Position numbers and translations under genes: made by a program
Part shown: in pieces, positions 26,253 to 35,681 of the stretch
Position numbering within the stretch: the stretch's first letter is position 1
How the letters are laid out: each line of letters starts with the position of its first letter
Source: Paraburkholderia sp. UYCP14C
Lineage (GTDB): Bacteria > Pseudomonadota > Gammaproteobacteria > Burkholderiales > Burkholderiaceae
Direction: 5' to 3'
NCBI RefSeq assembly: GCF_004197395.1
Contig: NZ_SELS01000009.1
Span: forward strand, 1-64,000
Length of the DNA: 64,000 nucleotides
The notes under the pieces: generated by a model
Database searches by the model: none
Told to the model about the DNA's origin: nothing
What the model saw: the letters and a program-made list of their open reading frames with translations, nothing else

Positions 26253-27422
26253 ATGAACACCGTCTATCACTTCCAGGGCGTCAAGCACATCGTTCACGGT
26301 CCCAACAGCCTGGACCAGTTACCAGAGAAGCTCGCGCTGCTTGACCGGCCGATTCGCCGGATTGCATTCATCACGCAGCCGGTGATGGAAGAAAACGGCG
26401 TTGCCGGGCGTGTCGTCGCCGCACTCAGGGCGAAAGACATCGAAACGCTGATTGTGCGAGACGTGCAGCCCGAGCCTACGATCGAAAATGTCGAGTCGGT
26501 GTACCACACCCAGATCGAGCCGTTCTCACCCGACGCTGTGCTGTCGATTGGTGGCGGCAGCGTGCTGGATGCCGCAAAGCTGTTCGCTGTTCGACTGACC
26601 AATCAGCAACCGTTGCGCGAATGGCTGGGCATCGATTTGATTCAGGCGCCAGGCATTCCACTGATCCTCGTCCCCACAACCGCCGGTACGGGTTCCGAGG
26701 TGACCCCGAACGCCATCGTGACTCTTCCCGACGAGGAGTTGAAGGTTGGCATCGTCAGTCGCCACCTGTTGCCGCAGCTCGTTATCCTGGACGCGACACT
26801 CACCGTTGACTTGCCGAAACCGATTACGGCAGCAACCGGCATGGACGCTTTCATCCACTCACTTGAATCGTACATTTCAACCAAGGCGAACCCTATCAGC
26901 GACATGTTCGCGATGGAATCGATGCGGTTGATCGGCGCGAACCTCGTAGAAGCCTATGAAAACGGCCAATCGCTGAAAGCCCGCGAAGCGATGCTGCTCG
27001 GGTCAATGTACGGCGGTCTTGCGCTCACGGCTGCCGGGACCGCGGCTGTGCACGCGCTTGCCTACCCGTTGGGTGGAATGTTCAACATCACGCATGGCGT
27101 TGCGAATTCGATGCTGCTGCCGCACGTGATGGCCTTCAACCTGGATGCAATCGTCGACCGCCTCGCGAATGTCGCGCGGGCCCTCGACATTGCGCAACAC
27201 GGCGAAAGTGACGAGTCGGCTGCCGACAAACTGCTTGCGCGTATTCATGAATGGACCGCAGCCATCGCCATTCCGCAGGACCTGCGCGTCTTCGGCGTGT
27301 CGGTGGACCATCTCGACGCACTCGCGCTCGCCGCATCCAAAGTGAAGCGCCTGCTCGGCAACAATCCAAAGCCGTTGAGCCTTGACGATATCAAGGCGAT
27401 TTATAGCCGTCTACTGCCATGA
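26253..27422 (+). CDS. Iron-containing (group III) alcohol dehydrogenase
   Basis: 389 residues. The NAD-binding GGGSVLDAAK motif, the TTAGTGSE motif and the metal-ligand region (DAFIHSLESY, HALAYPLGGMFNITHG) are intact. Family members use NAD(P)H to interconvert alcohols and aldehydes or ketones, including short sugar derivatives. ATG 26253 gives normal length; the ribosome site is weak. Its stop overlaps the next ATG by 4 bases. Confidence 0.88.
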   Translation: MNTVYHFQGVKHIVHGPNSLDQLPEKLALLDRPIRRIAFITQPVMEENGVAGRVVAALRAKDIETLIVRDVQPEPTIENVESVYHTQIEPFSPDAVLSIGGGSVLDAAKLFAVRLTNQQPLREWLGIDLIQAPGIPLILVPTTAGTGSEVTPNAIVTLPDEELKVGIVSRHLLPQLVILDATLTVDLPKPITAATGMDAFIHSLESYISTKANPISDMFAMESMRLIGANLVEAYENGQSLKAREAMLLGSMYGGLALTAAGTAAVHALAYPLGGMFNITHGVANSMLLPHVMAFNLDAIVDRLANVARALDIAQHGESDESAADKLLARIHEWTAAIAIPQDLRVFGVSVDHLDALALAASKVKRLLGNNPKPLSLDDIKAIYSRLLP

Positions 27423-29764
27423 ATACCTTGCCCGGCAGCGACGCGAAGCTTCTTATCATCGGTGACGACCTGTCCGGCACTGCCGATTGCGCCGTCACGT
27501 GCACGCATCACGGGCTTCGCAGCGTCGTCACTCTGGGCGCCGAGCGGCCCGGCGCGACAGGCGATGTCGACGTACTGGCCGTGGACATGGACACGCGCCG
27601 GGATGCACCCACCAAGGCCGCACGGGCAAACACCCATGCGTGGAATCTCTTTGCCAACGGACGCCATGTCTACAAGAAGATAGATTCGACGCTGCGCGGG
27701 AACGTCGCCGCGGAGGTAGCGGCGCTCTCAGCCCTTGCCGGTATGGCCATAGTCGCACCGGCGTTCCCGCAAGCCGGCAGGACGACCCGCAACGGGCACC
27801 AGTTTGTGTTTGGCGTCCCGGTAGAAGCGTCCGAGGTCTGGCGAAATGAACACATCGCCGGGAATGCCGACTTGTGTTCGATGCTCGCCGGCGCAGATCT
27901 GCGCGTCTGCCATGTTCCGCTGGAGACAGTGCGAACCGGTGTGTCACTGCTGCATTCGAAGCTGGCCGACTGCCAGCGGGGTCACTGGGATGCCGTAGTT
28001 TGTGACAGCGAAACCGAAGACGACCTCGCTGCCGTGGCCGCAGCATCGATCGCGCTCACAGAAGTGTTCTGGGTTGGCTCCGCCGGGCTGGCGGCCCCGC
28101 TGGTCAAATTGCTGGCCGAATCGGCCCCGCAATCGTCCAGAGCTGGAAAGAATGCGGCGCCTGCTTCGATGGAAGGCATCTCTGCTCAACGCGGGGTACT
28201 AACGGTAGTTGGCAGCATGTCGAGTGTTTCGCATCAGCAGGTCGCGACATTGCGCTCGAACGCCAACGGCGCTGTCGACTTCTTCGAAGCAAATGCTCAG
28301 GAACTACTCGATCCAATCGGTTCCGCCACACTCGCGCTCACCGCGGAGGTGACGAACGCGCTCACGCGTGGCCGTAGTGCAGTCGTTGCGTTGAGCCAGT
28401 CCGAGCGCATTCCTGTCACGGATGGCGCATTGCTGGCGCGGCGCCTCGCGGAGCGGCTTGCCCCCGTGGCCGAGCACGCGGGCGGATTGATTGCAACCGG
28501 AGGCGAAACGGCGCGTGCGCTGCTGACGGCGATGGGCATCGCGTCGCTTGAAGTAGTCAAGGAAATCGAAAGTGGCGTGCCGTTGCTCGCCGCTACGCAC
28601 GGCGCTCGCACCTTGCCGGTTGTGACCAAGGCAGGCGGCTTCGGTCAGCCCGACACCCTGTATCGCGCGTGGCGACAACTCGTCGCCATGCAGCAAGCGG
28701 ATGCGCAAGCGCCGCGTCAACCTAGCGAAGAGGAAGCTATGACTTATCGTCCCGTAATCGGCATCACCATGGGCGATGCCGCCGGTGTTGGTCCCGAAAT
28801 CATCATGAAAAGCCTCGCGCATGCGTCGGTGTATGAGCAGTGCCGTCCCGTCGTGATTGGGGATGTCGCGCGTCTGCGCGACGCGGGCCGTCGAGCAGGA
28901 GTCGATCTGGAAGTTCGCGCGATCAGTCAACCGTCGGAGGGGGAGTTTCGTCAGGGCGTAGTCGACTGCATCGACCTCGGACTCATTCCTGCAGACCTGC
29001 CCTATGGGAAGCTCTCCCCTATCGCAGGCGACGCGGCGTACCAGTACATCGCCCGTACGGTGGAACTGACCTCCAAAGGCGAACTCGACGCGATCTGCAC
29101 AGCACCGCTCAACAAGGAAGCGCTGCACGCGGGCGGCCATATCTTCCCCGGGCACACTGAAATGCTCGCCTATCTGACTGGCATCGACGAAGTGTCGATG
29201 ATGCTGGTTGCACCCAATCTGCGCGTGATTCACGTCACGACTCATATCGGTCTGCTCGACGCGATTCGTAAGATCGAGCCGGGCCTCGTCCAGCGCACCA
29301 TCGAACGGGCACACGAAACGCTGGTCCGCGCCGGCATCTCCAGTCCCCGCATCGGCGTCTGCGGAATCAATCCGCATGCCGGCGAGAACGGACTCTTCGG
29401 CTATGGCGAAGAGGAAGAGAAGATCGTTCCCGCGGTCAAGGTCCTTCAGAACCGCGGATGGGACGTCGAAGGTCCGCTGCCCGCGGACACCCTGTTCTTC
29501 CGCGCCGGACGAGGCGATTTCGATGTGGTGGTCGCGATGTACCACGACCAGGGTCACGGCCCGGTGAAAGTGATGGGTCTCGAAGCAGGGGTGAATGTCA
29601 CCGTCGGCCTGCCGGTCATCCGCACTTCGGTGGACCACGGGACCGCATTCGATATCGCCGGGAAAGGCATCGCCGACGAACGCAGCATGCTCGAAGCATT
29701 CCGTCAGGCCGTGGACCTCGCCACGCGTCACAACGAGCACTCACCCGCCGACAGCGTCGCCTGA
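27419..29764 (+). CDS. Fused four-carbon acid sugar kinase (DUF1537) - PdxA2 dehydrogenase
   Basis: One uninterrupted 781-residue frame. Residues about 10-430 are a DUF1537 kinase (IIGDDLSGTADC, KKIDSTLRGN, nucleotide part GGLIATGGETARALL). Residues 441-781 are a PdxA-family 4-phospho acid dehydrogenase (ITMGDAAGVGPEI, APLNKEALH, FPGHTEMLAY, YHDQGHGPVK). Separate DtnK/OtnK and PdxA2 enzymes phosphorylate D-threonate or erythronate and oxidise the product, which decarboxylates to dihydroxyacetone phosphate. Here both steps are on one chain. The junction ATG at 28739 is preceded by AGAGGAAG, so a free PdxA2 of 341 residues may also be made. Confidence 0.88.
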   Translation: MNTLPGSDAKLLIIGDDLSGTADCAVTCTHHGLRSVVTLGAERPGATGDVDVLAVDMDTRRDAPTKAARANTHAWNLFANGRHVYKKIDSTLRGNVAAEVAALSALAGMAIVAPAFPQAGRTTRNGHQFVFGVPVEASEVWRNEHIAGNADLCSMLAGADLRVCHVPLETVRTGVSLLHSKLADCQRGHWDAVVCDSETEDDLAAVAAASIALTEVFWVGSAGLAAPLVKLLAESAPQSSRAGKNAAPASMEGISAQRGVLTVVGSMSSVSHQQVATLRSNANGAVDFFEANAQELLDPIGSATLALTAEVTNALTRGRSAVVALSQSERIPVTDGALLARRLAERLAPVAEHAGGLIATGGETARALLTAMGIASLEVVKEIESGVPLLAATHGARTLPVVTKAGGFGQPDTLYRAWRQLVAMQQADAQAPRQPSEEEAMTYRPVIGITMGDAAGVGPEIIMKSLAHASVYEQCRPVVIGDVARLRDAGRRAGVDLEVRAISQPSEGEFRQGVVDCIDLGLIPADLPYGKLSPIAGDAAYQYIARTVELTSKGELDAICTAPLNKEALHAGGHIFPGHTEMLAYLTGIDEVSMMLVAPNLRVIHVTTHIGLLDAIRKIEPGLVQRTIERAHETLVRAGISSPRIGVCGINPHAGENGLFGYGEEEEKIVPAVKVLQNRGWDVEGPLPADTLFFRAGRGDFDVVVAMYHDQGHGPVKVMGLEAGVNVTVGLPVIRTSVDHGTAFDIAGKGIADERSMLEAFRQAVDLATRHNEHSPADSVA

Positions 29765-29873
29765 TTTCCAGCGCAACGGTAGGAACTGAGCATTGAGCAA
29801 TACCGGCAGGCACATGCCGGGTCGTTCAATGTAATGAAAAAAGGATCACCCGAAGGTCTTCCGGAGACAAGCA

Positions 29874-31301
29874 ATGGCCACCTTCAGTTACTGGGATACA
29901 ACTATCATCATTGGGATAGTCGTCGCCTATATCTTCATAACCAGCCTGCTCAGTATTCGCTTGCGCAGCCGTAATTCGGAACAGTTCATGGTGGCTGGGC
30001 GTTCGATGCCCGCGGTAGTCGTCGCCATTCTGCTGATGTCCGAGTTCATCGGCGCAAAATCAACGGTCGGGACATCCCAGGAAGCATTCTCGGTTGGTAT
30101 GGCTGCCGCGTGGTCGGTCCTGGCAGCGTCCATTGGATTCCTTGTCTTCGGCCTTTTTATGGCTAAGCGCCTGTACGCCTCGGGCGAATTCACCATCTCA
30201 GGCTTCATTGCAAAGAAGTACGGCAACGGCACGAAGCTCGTCGTGTCGGCCATCATGATTTACGCACTCTTCCTCGTGAACGTGGGCAACTACGTCAGTG
30301 GTGCCGCGGCGATTGCGACGGTCATGCGTATCAATCTTCCCACCGCCGCAATCATCACGGCCGTCGTCAGTACCATCTATTTCGCGTGGGGAGGACTCAA
30401 AAGCGTTGCGTACCTGACAATCGTTCACAGCGCGGTGAAGCTGTTCGGCATTGGCGTTCTCGTTGCTGTCGCGTGGAAGCTGTCGGGAGGTGTCAGGCAC
30501 ATGGAGCTAAGCATGCCCCCGCACTACTTCACCTGGTCAGGTGCTCTGTCGGGCGGCACGATTGGCGCGTGGATCATCGGTACGGCCGGCGCCATTTTCT
30601 CGACGCAATTCATCATCCAGGCGATTTCAGCGACCAGAAGCGCCGAGGCCGCACGCGCCTCTTCGCTGATCGCCGCATTCCTGTGTGTACCCATCGGTCT
30701 GGCGCTCGGCTTCATCGGTGTAGCGGCGAAATATCTCTACCCCAATATCAACAGCCTGTACTCGCTGCCGGTGTTCCTGCAGCACATGAATCCGATTCTT
30801 GCCGGCGTCGTCACGACTTCGCTCGTTGCGTCCATCTTTGTGAGCGTCTGTACAGTCGCACTGGCCATTGCCTCACTGATCGTGAAGGATTTCTATGTGC
30901 CGCGGTTCAATCCCACCCCGGACGTTGAACTGCGTGTGACGCGCTGGATTTCTCTGGTAGTGGGTTTCCTTCCGCTGGTTTTTGTCCTTTTCGCGCCTCA
31001 GATTCTCGCGTTGTCCTTCTTCACCCGTGCGCTGCGTCTTTCCGTCTCGGTTGTCGCACTGATCGGCATCTATCTACCGTTCTTCAGCGGCAAGCGCGCC
31101 GCGGTTTGGAGCCTTGTCATTGCAACTCTCGCAACGACACTCTGGTATCTGCTTGGCAACCCGTTCGGCATCGACAACATGTACATCGCGCTGGTCACGC
31201 CCGCGATTGTCCTTGTCGTAGGCAAGCTGCTGTTCCACGGCAGTAACCCCGACGTTTCGGGTGTTCACGACAAGGGGCTCACGCATCGTGAGTCGCACTG
31301 A
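29874..31301 (+). CDS. Sodium:solute symporter family transporter
   Basis: 475 residues with about 13 membrane helices and the SSS family pattern (ISGFIAKKYGN near helix 3, STIYFAWGGLKSVAYLTIVHSAVK). Takes up a small organic solute with sodium, here presumably the sugar acid or its precursor used by the neighbouring enzymes. GGAGACA precedes the ATG. 109 bases after the fusion gene, same strand. Confidence 0.87.
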   Translation: MATFSYWDTTIIIGIVVAYIFITSLLSIRLRSRNSEQFMVAGRSMPAVVVAILLMSEFIGAKSTVGTSQEAFSVGMAAAWSVLAASIGFLVFGLFMAKRLYASGEFTISGFIAKKYGNGTKLVVSAIMIYALFLVNVGNYVSGAAAIATVMRINLPTAAIITAVVSTIYFAWGGLKSVAYLTIVHSAVKLFGIGVLVAVAWKLSGGVRHMELSMPPHYFTWSGALSGGTIGAWIIGTAGAIFSTQFIIQAISATRSAEAARASSLIAAFLCVPIGLALGFIGVAAKYLYPNINSLYSLPVFLQHMNPILAGVVTTSLVASIFVSVCTVALAIASLIVKDFYVPRFNPTPDVELRVTRWISLVVGFLPLVFVLFAPQILALSFFTRALRLSVSVVALIGIYLPFFSGKRAAVWSLVIATLATTLWYLLGNPFGIDNMYIALVTPAIVLVVGKLLFHGSNPDVSGVHDKGLTHRESH

Positions 31302-31328
31302 ATCAGCATTTCCTCAGAGAGAATTTTC

Positions 31329-32513
31329 ATGAACTCGAACTTCAGTGGTGTGGCGGCCGCCGTTTCAGATAACCGCGTTCGCACTGCCTACGCCGACGCG
31401 GAGCGCAAGGAGGCTTTCCTTCCCACATACTGCGTTCAGAACCATGCCGCGAATTTGCACGTACTCGATAACGGTGACCTGCTGTGCGTCTGGTTCGGAG
31501 GAACTCAGGAAGGCATTCCGGACGTGTCCATCTACATGTCGCGTCTCGCGGCAGGGACCGGCGAATGGTCTGCGCCGCGGAAGCTCTCGGACGACCCGAC
31601 GCGTTCGGAGCAAAATCCAGTGCTCTTCAACGCTCCTGATGGCCGCCTTTGGCTAATCTATACCGCACAGTTGTCCGGCCATCAAAACACGGCGATTGTC
31701 CGCCGTCGAGTTTCAATGGACGGCGGCGTCACGTGGGGTCCGGTCGAAACGTTGTTCGACCGTCCGGGCACGTTCGTTCGCCAACCGATTATCGCGCTTG
31801 CAAATGGAACGTGGATCTGTCCGGTGTTTCTGTGCCGCACGCAGGCTGGTGAACGTTGGGTCGGCAATGATGACGTTAGCGCAGTCATGGTTTCCGCCGA
31901 CCAGGGCGGTTCATGGGAGCTGCACGAAGTGCCTGAGAGTGTCGGCTGCGTTCACATGAATGTCCACGTTTTGCAGGATGGCTCGCTGCTGGCTCTCTAC
32001 CGCAGTCGCTGGGCCGATTTCGTGTATGCGAGCCGCTCCGTCAACGGCAAAGAATGGAGTGCTCCACAGCCGACTGACCTGCCGAACAACAACTCCTCGA
32101 TTCAGTTCACGGTGTTGAAGAACGGTCATCTCGCGCTTGTCTTCAACGAGAGCGATGCGTCGCATAGCAAGGAGCGTCGAGCCTCGCTGTACGACGACAT
32201 CGAGGACTCGGAGGACAGTGGCGAGTTGCGCGACCAGCAGGCCTCGGCGCGCGGCACTGCGCTCTGGGGCGCACCGCGCGCACCGATGTCGCTGGCGATC
32301 TCGGAGGACGGTGGCAAGACCTGGCGTCGGCGCCGCAATCTGGAAATCGGAGACGGCTACTGCATGACGAACAACTCCGCCGACCAACGCAATCGGGAAT
32401 ACTCGTACCCGTCCATCGTGCAATCTGGTGATGGCGCGTTGCACATTGCGTTCACCTGGTTTCGACAGAAAATCAAGTACGTATGCGTTGACGAATCCTG
32501 GGTCCGCGGCTGA
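31329..32513 (+). CDS. Cytosolic sialidase-fold (BNR/Asp-box) protein
   Basis: 394 residues forming a predicted six-bladed propeller. Three Asp-box motifs are visible: SMDGGVTWG, SADQGGSWE and SEDGGKTWR. An RRxxS and WFGGTQEG region lie near the N-terminus. No signal peptide, so it works in the cytosol, unlike most sialidases. Proteins of this type in sugar-acid operons may be glycoside hydrolases, epimerases or lactonase-like enzymes; the reaction is unknown. The stop overlaps the DeoR start (TGATG). Confidence 0.75.
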   Translation: MNSNFSGVAAAVSDNRVRTAYADAERKEAFLPTYCVQNHAANLHVLDNGDLLCVWFGGTQEGIPDVSIYMSRLAAGTGEWSAPRKLSDDPTRSEQNPVLFNAPDGRLWLIYTAQLSGHQNTAIVRRRVSMDGGVTWGPVETLFDRPGTFVRQPIIALANGTWICPVFLCRTQAGERWVGNDDVSAVMVSADQGGSWELHEVPESVGCVHMNVHVLQDGSLLALYRSRWADFVYASRSVNGKEWSAPQPTDLPNNNSSIQFTVLKNGHLALVFNESDASHSKERRASLYDDIEDSEDSGELRDQQASARGTALWGAPRAPMSLAISEDGGKTWRRRRNLEIGDGYCMTNNSADQRNREYSYPSIVQSGDGALHIAFTWFRQKIKYVCVDESWVRG

Positions 32514-33406
32514 TGAGTCTCGCCATTGCAAATCGACAGTCAGTGCGGCATTTGGATAAACTTGGTGCTCGAGACGCGCGGAGCAACGCGCGAACTTTAT
32601 CGGACCAAGAATTCACGCACATGAAAGTGACCAAACGCCGTGAGGCGATGCTGCAGGCAGTGCTCGGCGGGATGACGGATGTTGCAACGCTTTGTGAGCA
32701 TTTCGGCATGTCGGAAGCAACGGTTCGCCGGGACCTGCGGGCGCTTGCCAGCGACAATCGGATTCTTCGCACCTACGGCGGTGCGGCGGCGGTCGGCTCG
32801 CATGAGCGTGAACCATCGCTCGAGGAACGGCGCATCAGCTCGCCCGAGCAGAAGCAGGCGATAGCGCAAGCGGCAAGTGAGTTCGTCGAAGACGGCGACA
32901 CCGTGTTTCTGGATGGGGGAACGACCACCGCGGAACTGGCGCGACTCCTCGCCGGCCGCACCTCCGTACACGTCGTCACCAATAACCTGCTGGTGGTCAG
33001 TCTACTTGTATCGTCGGGCGTTCAGGTGACGGTCATCGGCGGTGACGTACGGTCGTCGAGCATGAGCACCTTGGGCCCGCTCGCGCAAATCGCCCTGAGT
33101 CGCGTGAGTGTCGACAAAGCATTCCTCGGCGCTGACGGAGTCGTGGCGGAACTAGGGCTGTGCGAGGCGAGCAGCGACCAGTCCTACCTGAAGGAGTGCG
33201 TGATGCGCCAGGCCGCTCAGGTCTTCGTACTGGTGACGGCCGACAAACTCGGGAGGGCCAGTCAGCAGCACTGGACTCCGCTCGAGCGGGACTGGACGCT
33301 CATCACGGATGACGCGGCGCAACGAGAACAGCTAGAACCTTTCGCTGCGCAAGAACGGGTGACGGTTCGGGCGGTCAGCGTTAAAGGGTCTTTGCAGATT
33401 CAATAA
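32513..33406 (+). CDS. DeoR-family transcription regulator
   Basis: 297 residues from the coupled TGATG start, or 261 from ATG 32621, which is the usual family start (KVTKRREAML). HTH at the N-terminus with SEATVRRDLRAL; sugar-phosphate sensing domain with LDGGTTTAELARLL, VVTNNLLVV and FLGADGV. Members repress sugar operons and are released by phosphorylated intermediates. Likely local regulator, possibly acting at 24994-25116. Confidence 0.88.
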   Translation: MSLAIANRQSVRHLDKLGARDARSNARTLSDQEFTHMKVTKRREAMLQAVLGGMTDVATLCEHFGMSEATVRRDLRALASDNRILRTYGGAAAVGSHEREPSLEERRISSPEQKQAIAQAASEFVEDGDTVFLDGGTTTAELARLLAGRTSVHVVTNNLLVVSLLVSSGVQVTVIGGDVRSSSMSTLGPLAQIALSRVSVDKAFLGADGVVAELGLCEASSDQSYLKECVMRQAAQVFVLVTADKLGRASQQHWTPLERDWTLITDDAAQREQLEPFAAQERVTVRAVSVKGSLQIQ

Positions 33407-33417
33407 CGATAGGAGGT

Positions 33418-34125
33418 GTGGTGGACCCATCGGAGCAGCCAAGGTCGGCTCGGCGTCATGCCGTGGTAACGGGTGCGTCATCAGGAATCGGAAAGGCAAT
33501 TGTCGAGCGCCTGGTTTCTGACGGTTGGCGGGTTACCGGGCTGTGCCGCTCGCAGATTGCAGCGACGCACAATCTGCTGAAAGTCGTTCCAGTCGACGTC
33601 ACTGATTTCGACGCGCTCGGCCACGTTTGCGACGACCTGGGCGCTGTCGACGCACTGGTGCACGCTGCCGGCTTCATGCGTACCGCGCCGCTTGGTCAGC
33701 TTTCGCTCGATGACGGCGCAGCGATGTGGCGCCTGCACGTCGAATCGGCGGCATATCTCGCCGACCGTTTGGCACCCGGCATGCCCGTGGGGGGAAGAAT
33801 CGTGCTGGTGGGCAGCCGAACGGCCAACGGCGCTGCGACGCGTAGCCAATATGCCGCGACCAAGTCGGCGTTAGTCGGCCTGGCCAGGTCCTGGGCAGCG
33901 GAGCTTGCGCCGAGAGGTATAACGGTGAACGTCGTGGCACCCGGGGCAACGGACACCCCTTTCCTTCGCGACCCAGCGCGGGCAGCAACGCCACCCAGGC
34001 TTCCTCCCATCGGACGATTCATCACGCCCGACGAAGTGGCCGCCCTGACGGGTTTCCTGTTGAGCGAAGCAGCCGGTTCAATCACCGGACAGCAAATCGT
34101 CATGTGTGGTGGAGCATCTCTTTAA
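33418..34125 (+). CDS. Short-chain dehydrogenase/reductase
   Basis: 235 residues. Cofactor motif TGASSGIG, structural HAAG, catalytic serine in LVGSRT, and the tyrosine-lysine pair YAATK are present, so it should be active. AGGAGG precedes tandem GTG codons (33418 and 33421). Last gene of the catabolic operon, 11 bases after the DeoR gene; probably oxidises or reduces a sugar-derived hydroxyl. Confidence 0.88.
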   Translation: MVDPSEQPRSARRHAVVTGASSGIGKAIVERLVSDGWRVTGLCRSQIAATHNLLKVVPVDVTDFDALGHVCDDLGAVDALVHAAGFMRTAPLGQLSLDDGAAMWRLHVESAAYLADRLAPGMPVGGRIVLVGSRTANGAATRSQYAATKSALVGLARSWAAELAPRGITVNVVAPGATDTPFLRDPARAATPPRLPPIGRFITPDEVAALTGFLLSEAAGSITGQQIVMCGGASL

Positions 34126-34423
34126 GGGGACCGTTGTCTTATCTGCGCAGATCAAAGAAACACCACGTCTTGCCCTCACGGCTGGCAGTCGACAGCGATT
34201 GAGCGATTGTGGTTCCTGACGCGCGCTCGTCTTGCGAAGCCGTTGACCGAATGGCTGCTCCGAATCTGCTCGATAGTCTACGAGTACAGTTTGGCCAAAG
34301 CCGTCATTTGGGGGTCGTCATTCGTGGAGCAGCTCCCGACCGCTTTTCCGCGATTTGCACCTCGGCGATGCGGCGCGCCGCGCGCCGGCAACTTGGTATC
34401 CAGTGCCTGCCTGCGGTGGCTCG

Positions 34424-35245
34424 TCAATACAGTTCAGGCACGAGCTTGTACGGATAGTCGGGCTCGCGATAGCCGCCTGCCTTCTGCCGCGCCGGCAATT
34501 TCACCTTGCTCCGCGTTACGCTTTCGTACGGCACCATGCTGAGCAGATGACTAATGGCGTTCAGCCGCGCGCGCTTCTTGTCGTCGGAACGTACGACAAA
34601 CCAGGGTGCGAAGTCGGTATCGGTCTTCGCGAACATCTCATCGCGTGCCTTCGAATAGTCGTACCACCGGCTATACGATTCGAGGTCCATCGGCGACAGT
34701 TTCCATATCTTGCGCCCGTCGTCAATGCGGTCTTCGAGGCGCCGAGTCTGCTCATCGGGATTTACCTCGAGCCAGTACTTGACGAGGATGACGCCCGAAT
34801 GAACGATCGCCCGCTCCACAAGCGGCGCAGCCATCAGGAACTCCTGCGCCTGCTGCTCCGTGCAGAAACCCATCACGCGCTCGACGCCCGCGCGGTTGTA
34901 CCAGCTCCGGTCGAATATCACGACTTCGCCCGCTGCCGGCAGATGCGGAAGATAGCGCTGCACGTACATCTGACTCTTTTCGCGCTCGGTCGGTGCTGGC
35001 AACGCGATGACGCGAAAGACGCGAGGGTTCACGCGTTCCATGATCGCCTTGATCACGCCACCCTTGCCCGCGCCGTCGCGCCCCTCAAAGACAATGCAGA
35101 TCTTCGCGCCTGTGTGCACGACCCATTCCTGCATCTTTACCAGTTCGACGTGAAGCCGGCGCAGCTCCTTCATATACGCCTTATTGCCGAGTTTGACATC
35201 AGACTTCAGCTTGCCGCCTTTTGCTTCTTTCAGGGTTTCAGACAT
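34424..35245 (-). CDS. ppk2: Polyphosphate kinase 2
   Basis: 273 residues of the single-domain PPK2 family, which moves phosphate between polyphosphate and nucleotides. Walker A GRDGAGKGG, the lid and Walker B region FDRSWYNRAGVERVMGF and the EREKSQMYVQRY segment are intact. FNR box at 35311-35324 with a GAAACT hexamer gives a leader of about 31 bases. Recharging ADP or GDP from polyphosphate would suit energy-starved anoxic cells. Confidence 0.92.
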   Translation of the reverse strand: MSETLKEAKGGKLKSDVKLGNKAYMKELRRLHVELVKMQEWVVHTGAKICIVFEGRDGAGKGGVIKAIMERVNPRVFRVIALPAPTEREKSQMYVQRYLPHLPAAGEVVIFDRSWYNRAGVERVMGFCTEQQAQEFLMAAPLVERAIVHSGVILVKYWLEVNPDEQTRRLEDRIDDGRKIWKLSPMDLESYSRWYDYSKARDEMFAKTDTDFAPWFVVRSDDKKRARLNAISHLLSMVPYESVTRSKVKLPARQKAGGYREPDYPYKLVPELY

Positions 35246-35681
35246 CTCTTCACTCCAAGAAAACGTCCATTTGACCTTGATTCAGTTTCGTACACGAGCT
35301 CGTAGTGGGATTGATTCAAATCAAGCGTTACCGCTTTCGAATTCTGGTTCATTTTCGAAATTCATCGGATCCACAGCCCGATTTATTACGACGAGAGTGG
35401 GTATGGCCAGGCTCCGAAATATCGACGCAGCACTTGTCACTGTTTTGCTGATCTCCCTCGAACGTCGATGAATCAAGTGCCGTCGTCGACAGCGCAAGCT
35501 ACGTCCACGTCTGACGTTAGGAAAGGAAATCGGGCACGTGGCAAGCAGGTGCCTCATGCACCGGCGAAAGGCGATTGACCGATCCCGCTTCGTGTGCCTC
35601 TCGGCGAGATTCAGGTCTCGGGCCGCGCGTGGCCTTACGGAGCCTGCGGATTCAGTGAAATTCAGCGCACGTGCGGGAGCT
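35246..35681. other. Intergenic gap holding the ppk2 promoter
   Basis: 436 bases. Apart from the FNR box near ppk2, no convincing gene or repeat was seen; open frames are shadows or under 30 codons. Confidence 0.5.
35311..35324. promoter_or_regulatory. FNR box TTGATTCAAATCAA
   Basis: TTGAT-TCAA-ATCAA, exact FNR consensus. GAAACT at 35289-35284 (minus strand) is at class II spacing for ppk2. Confidence 0.86.
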
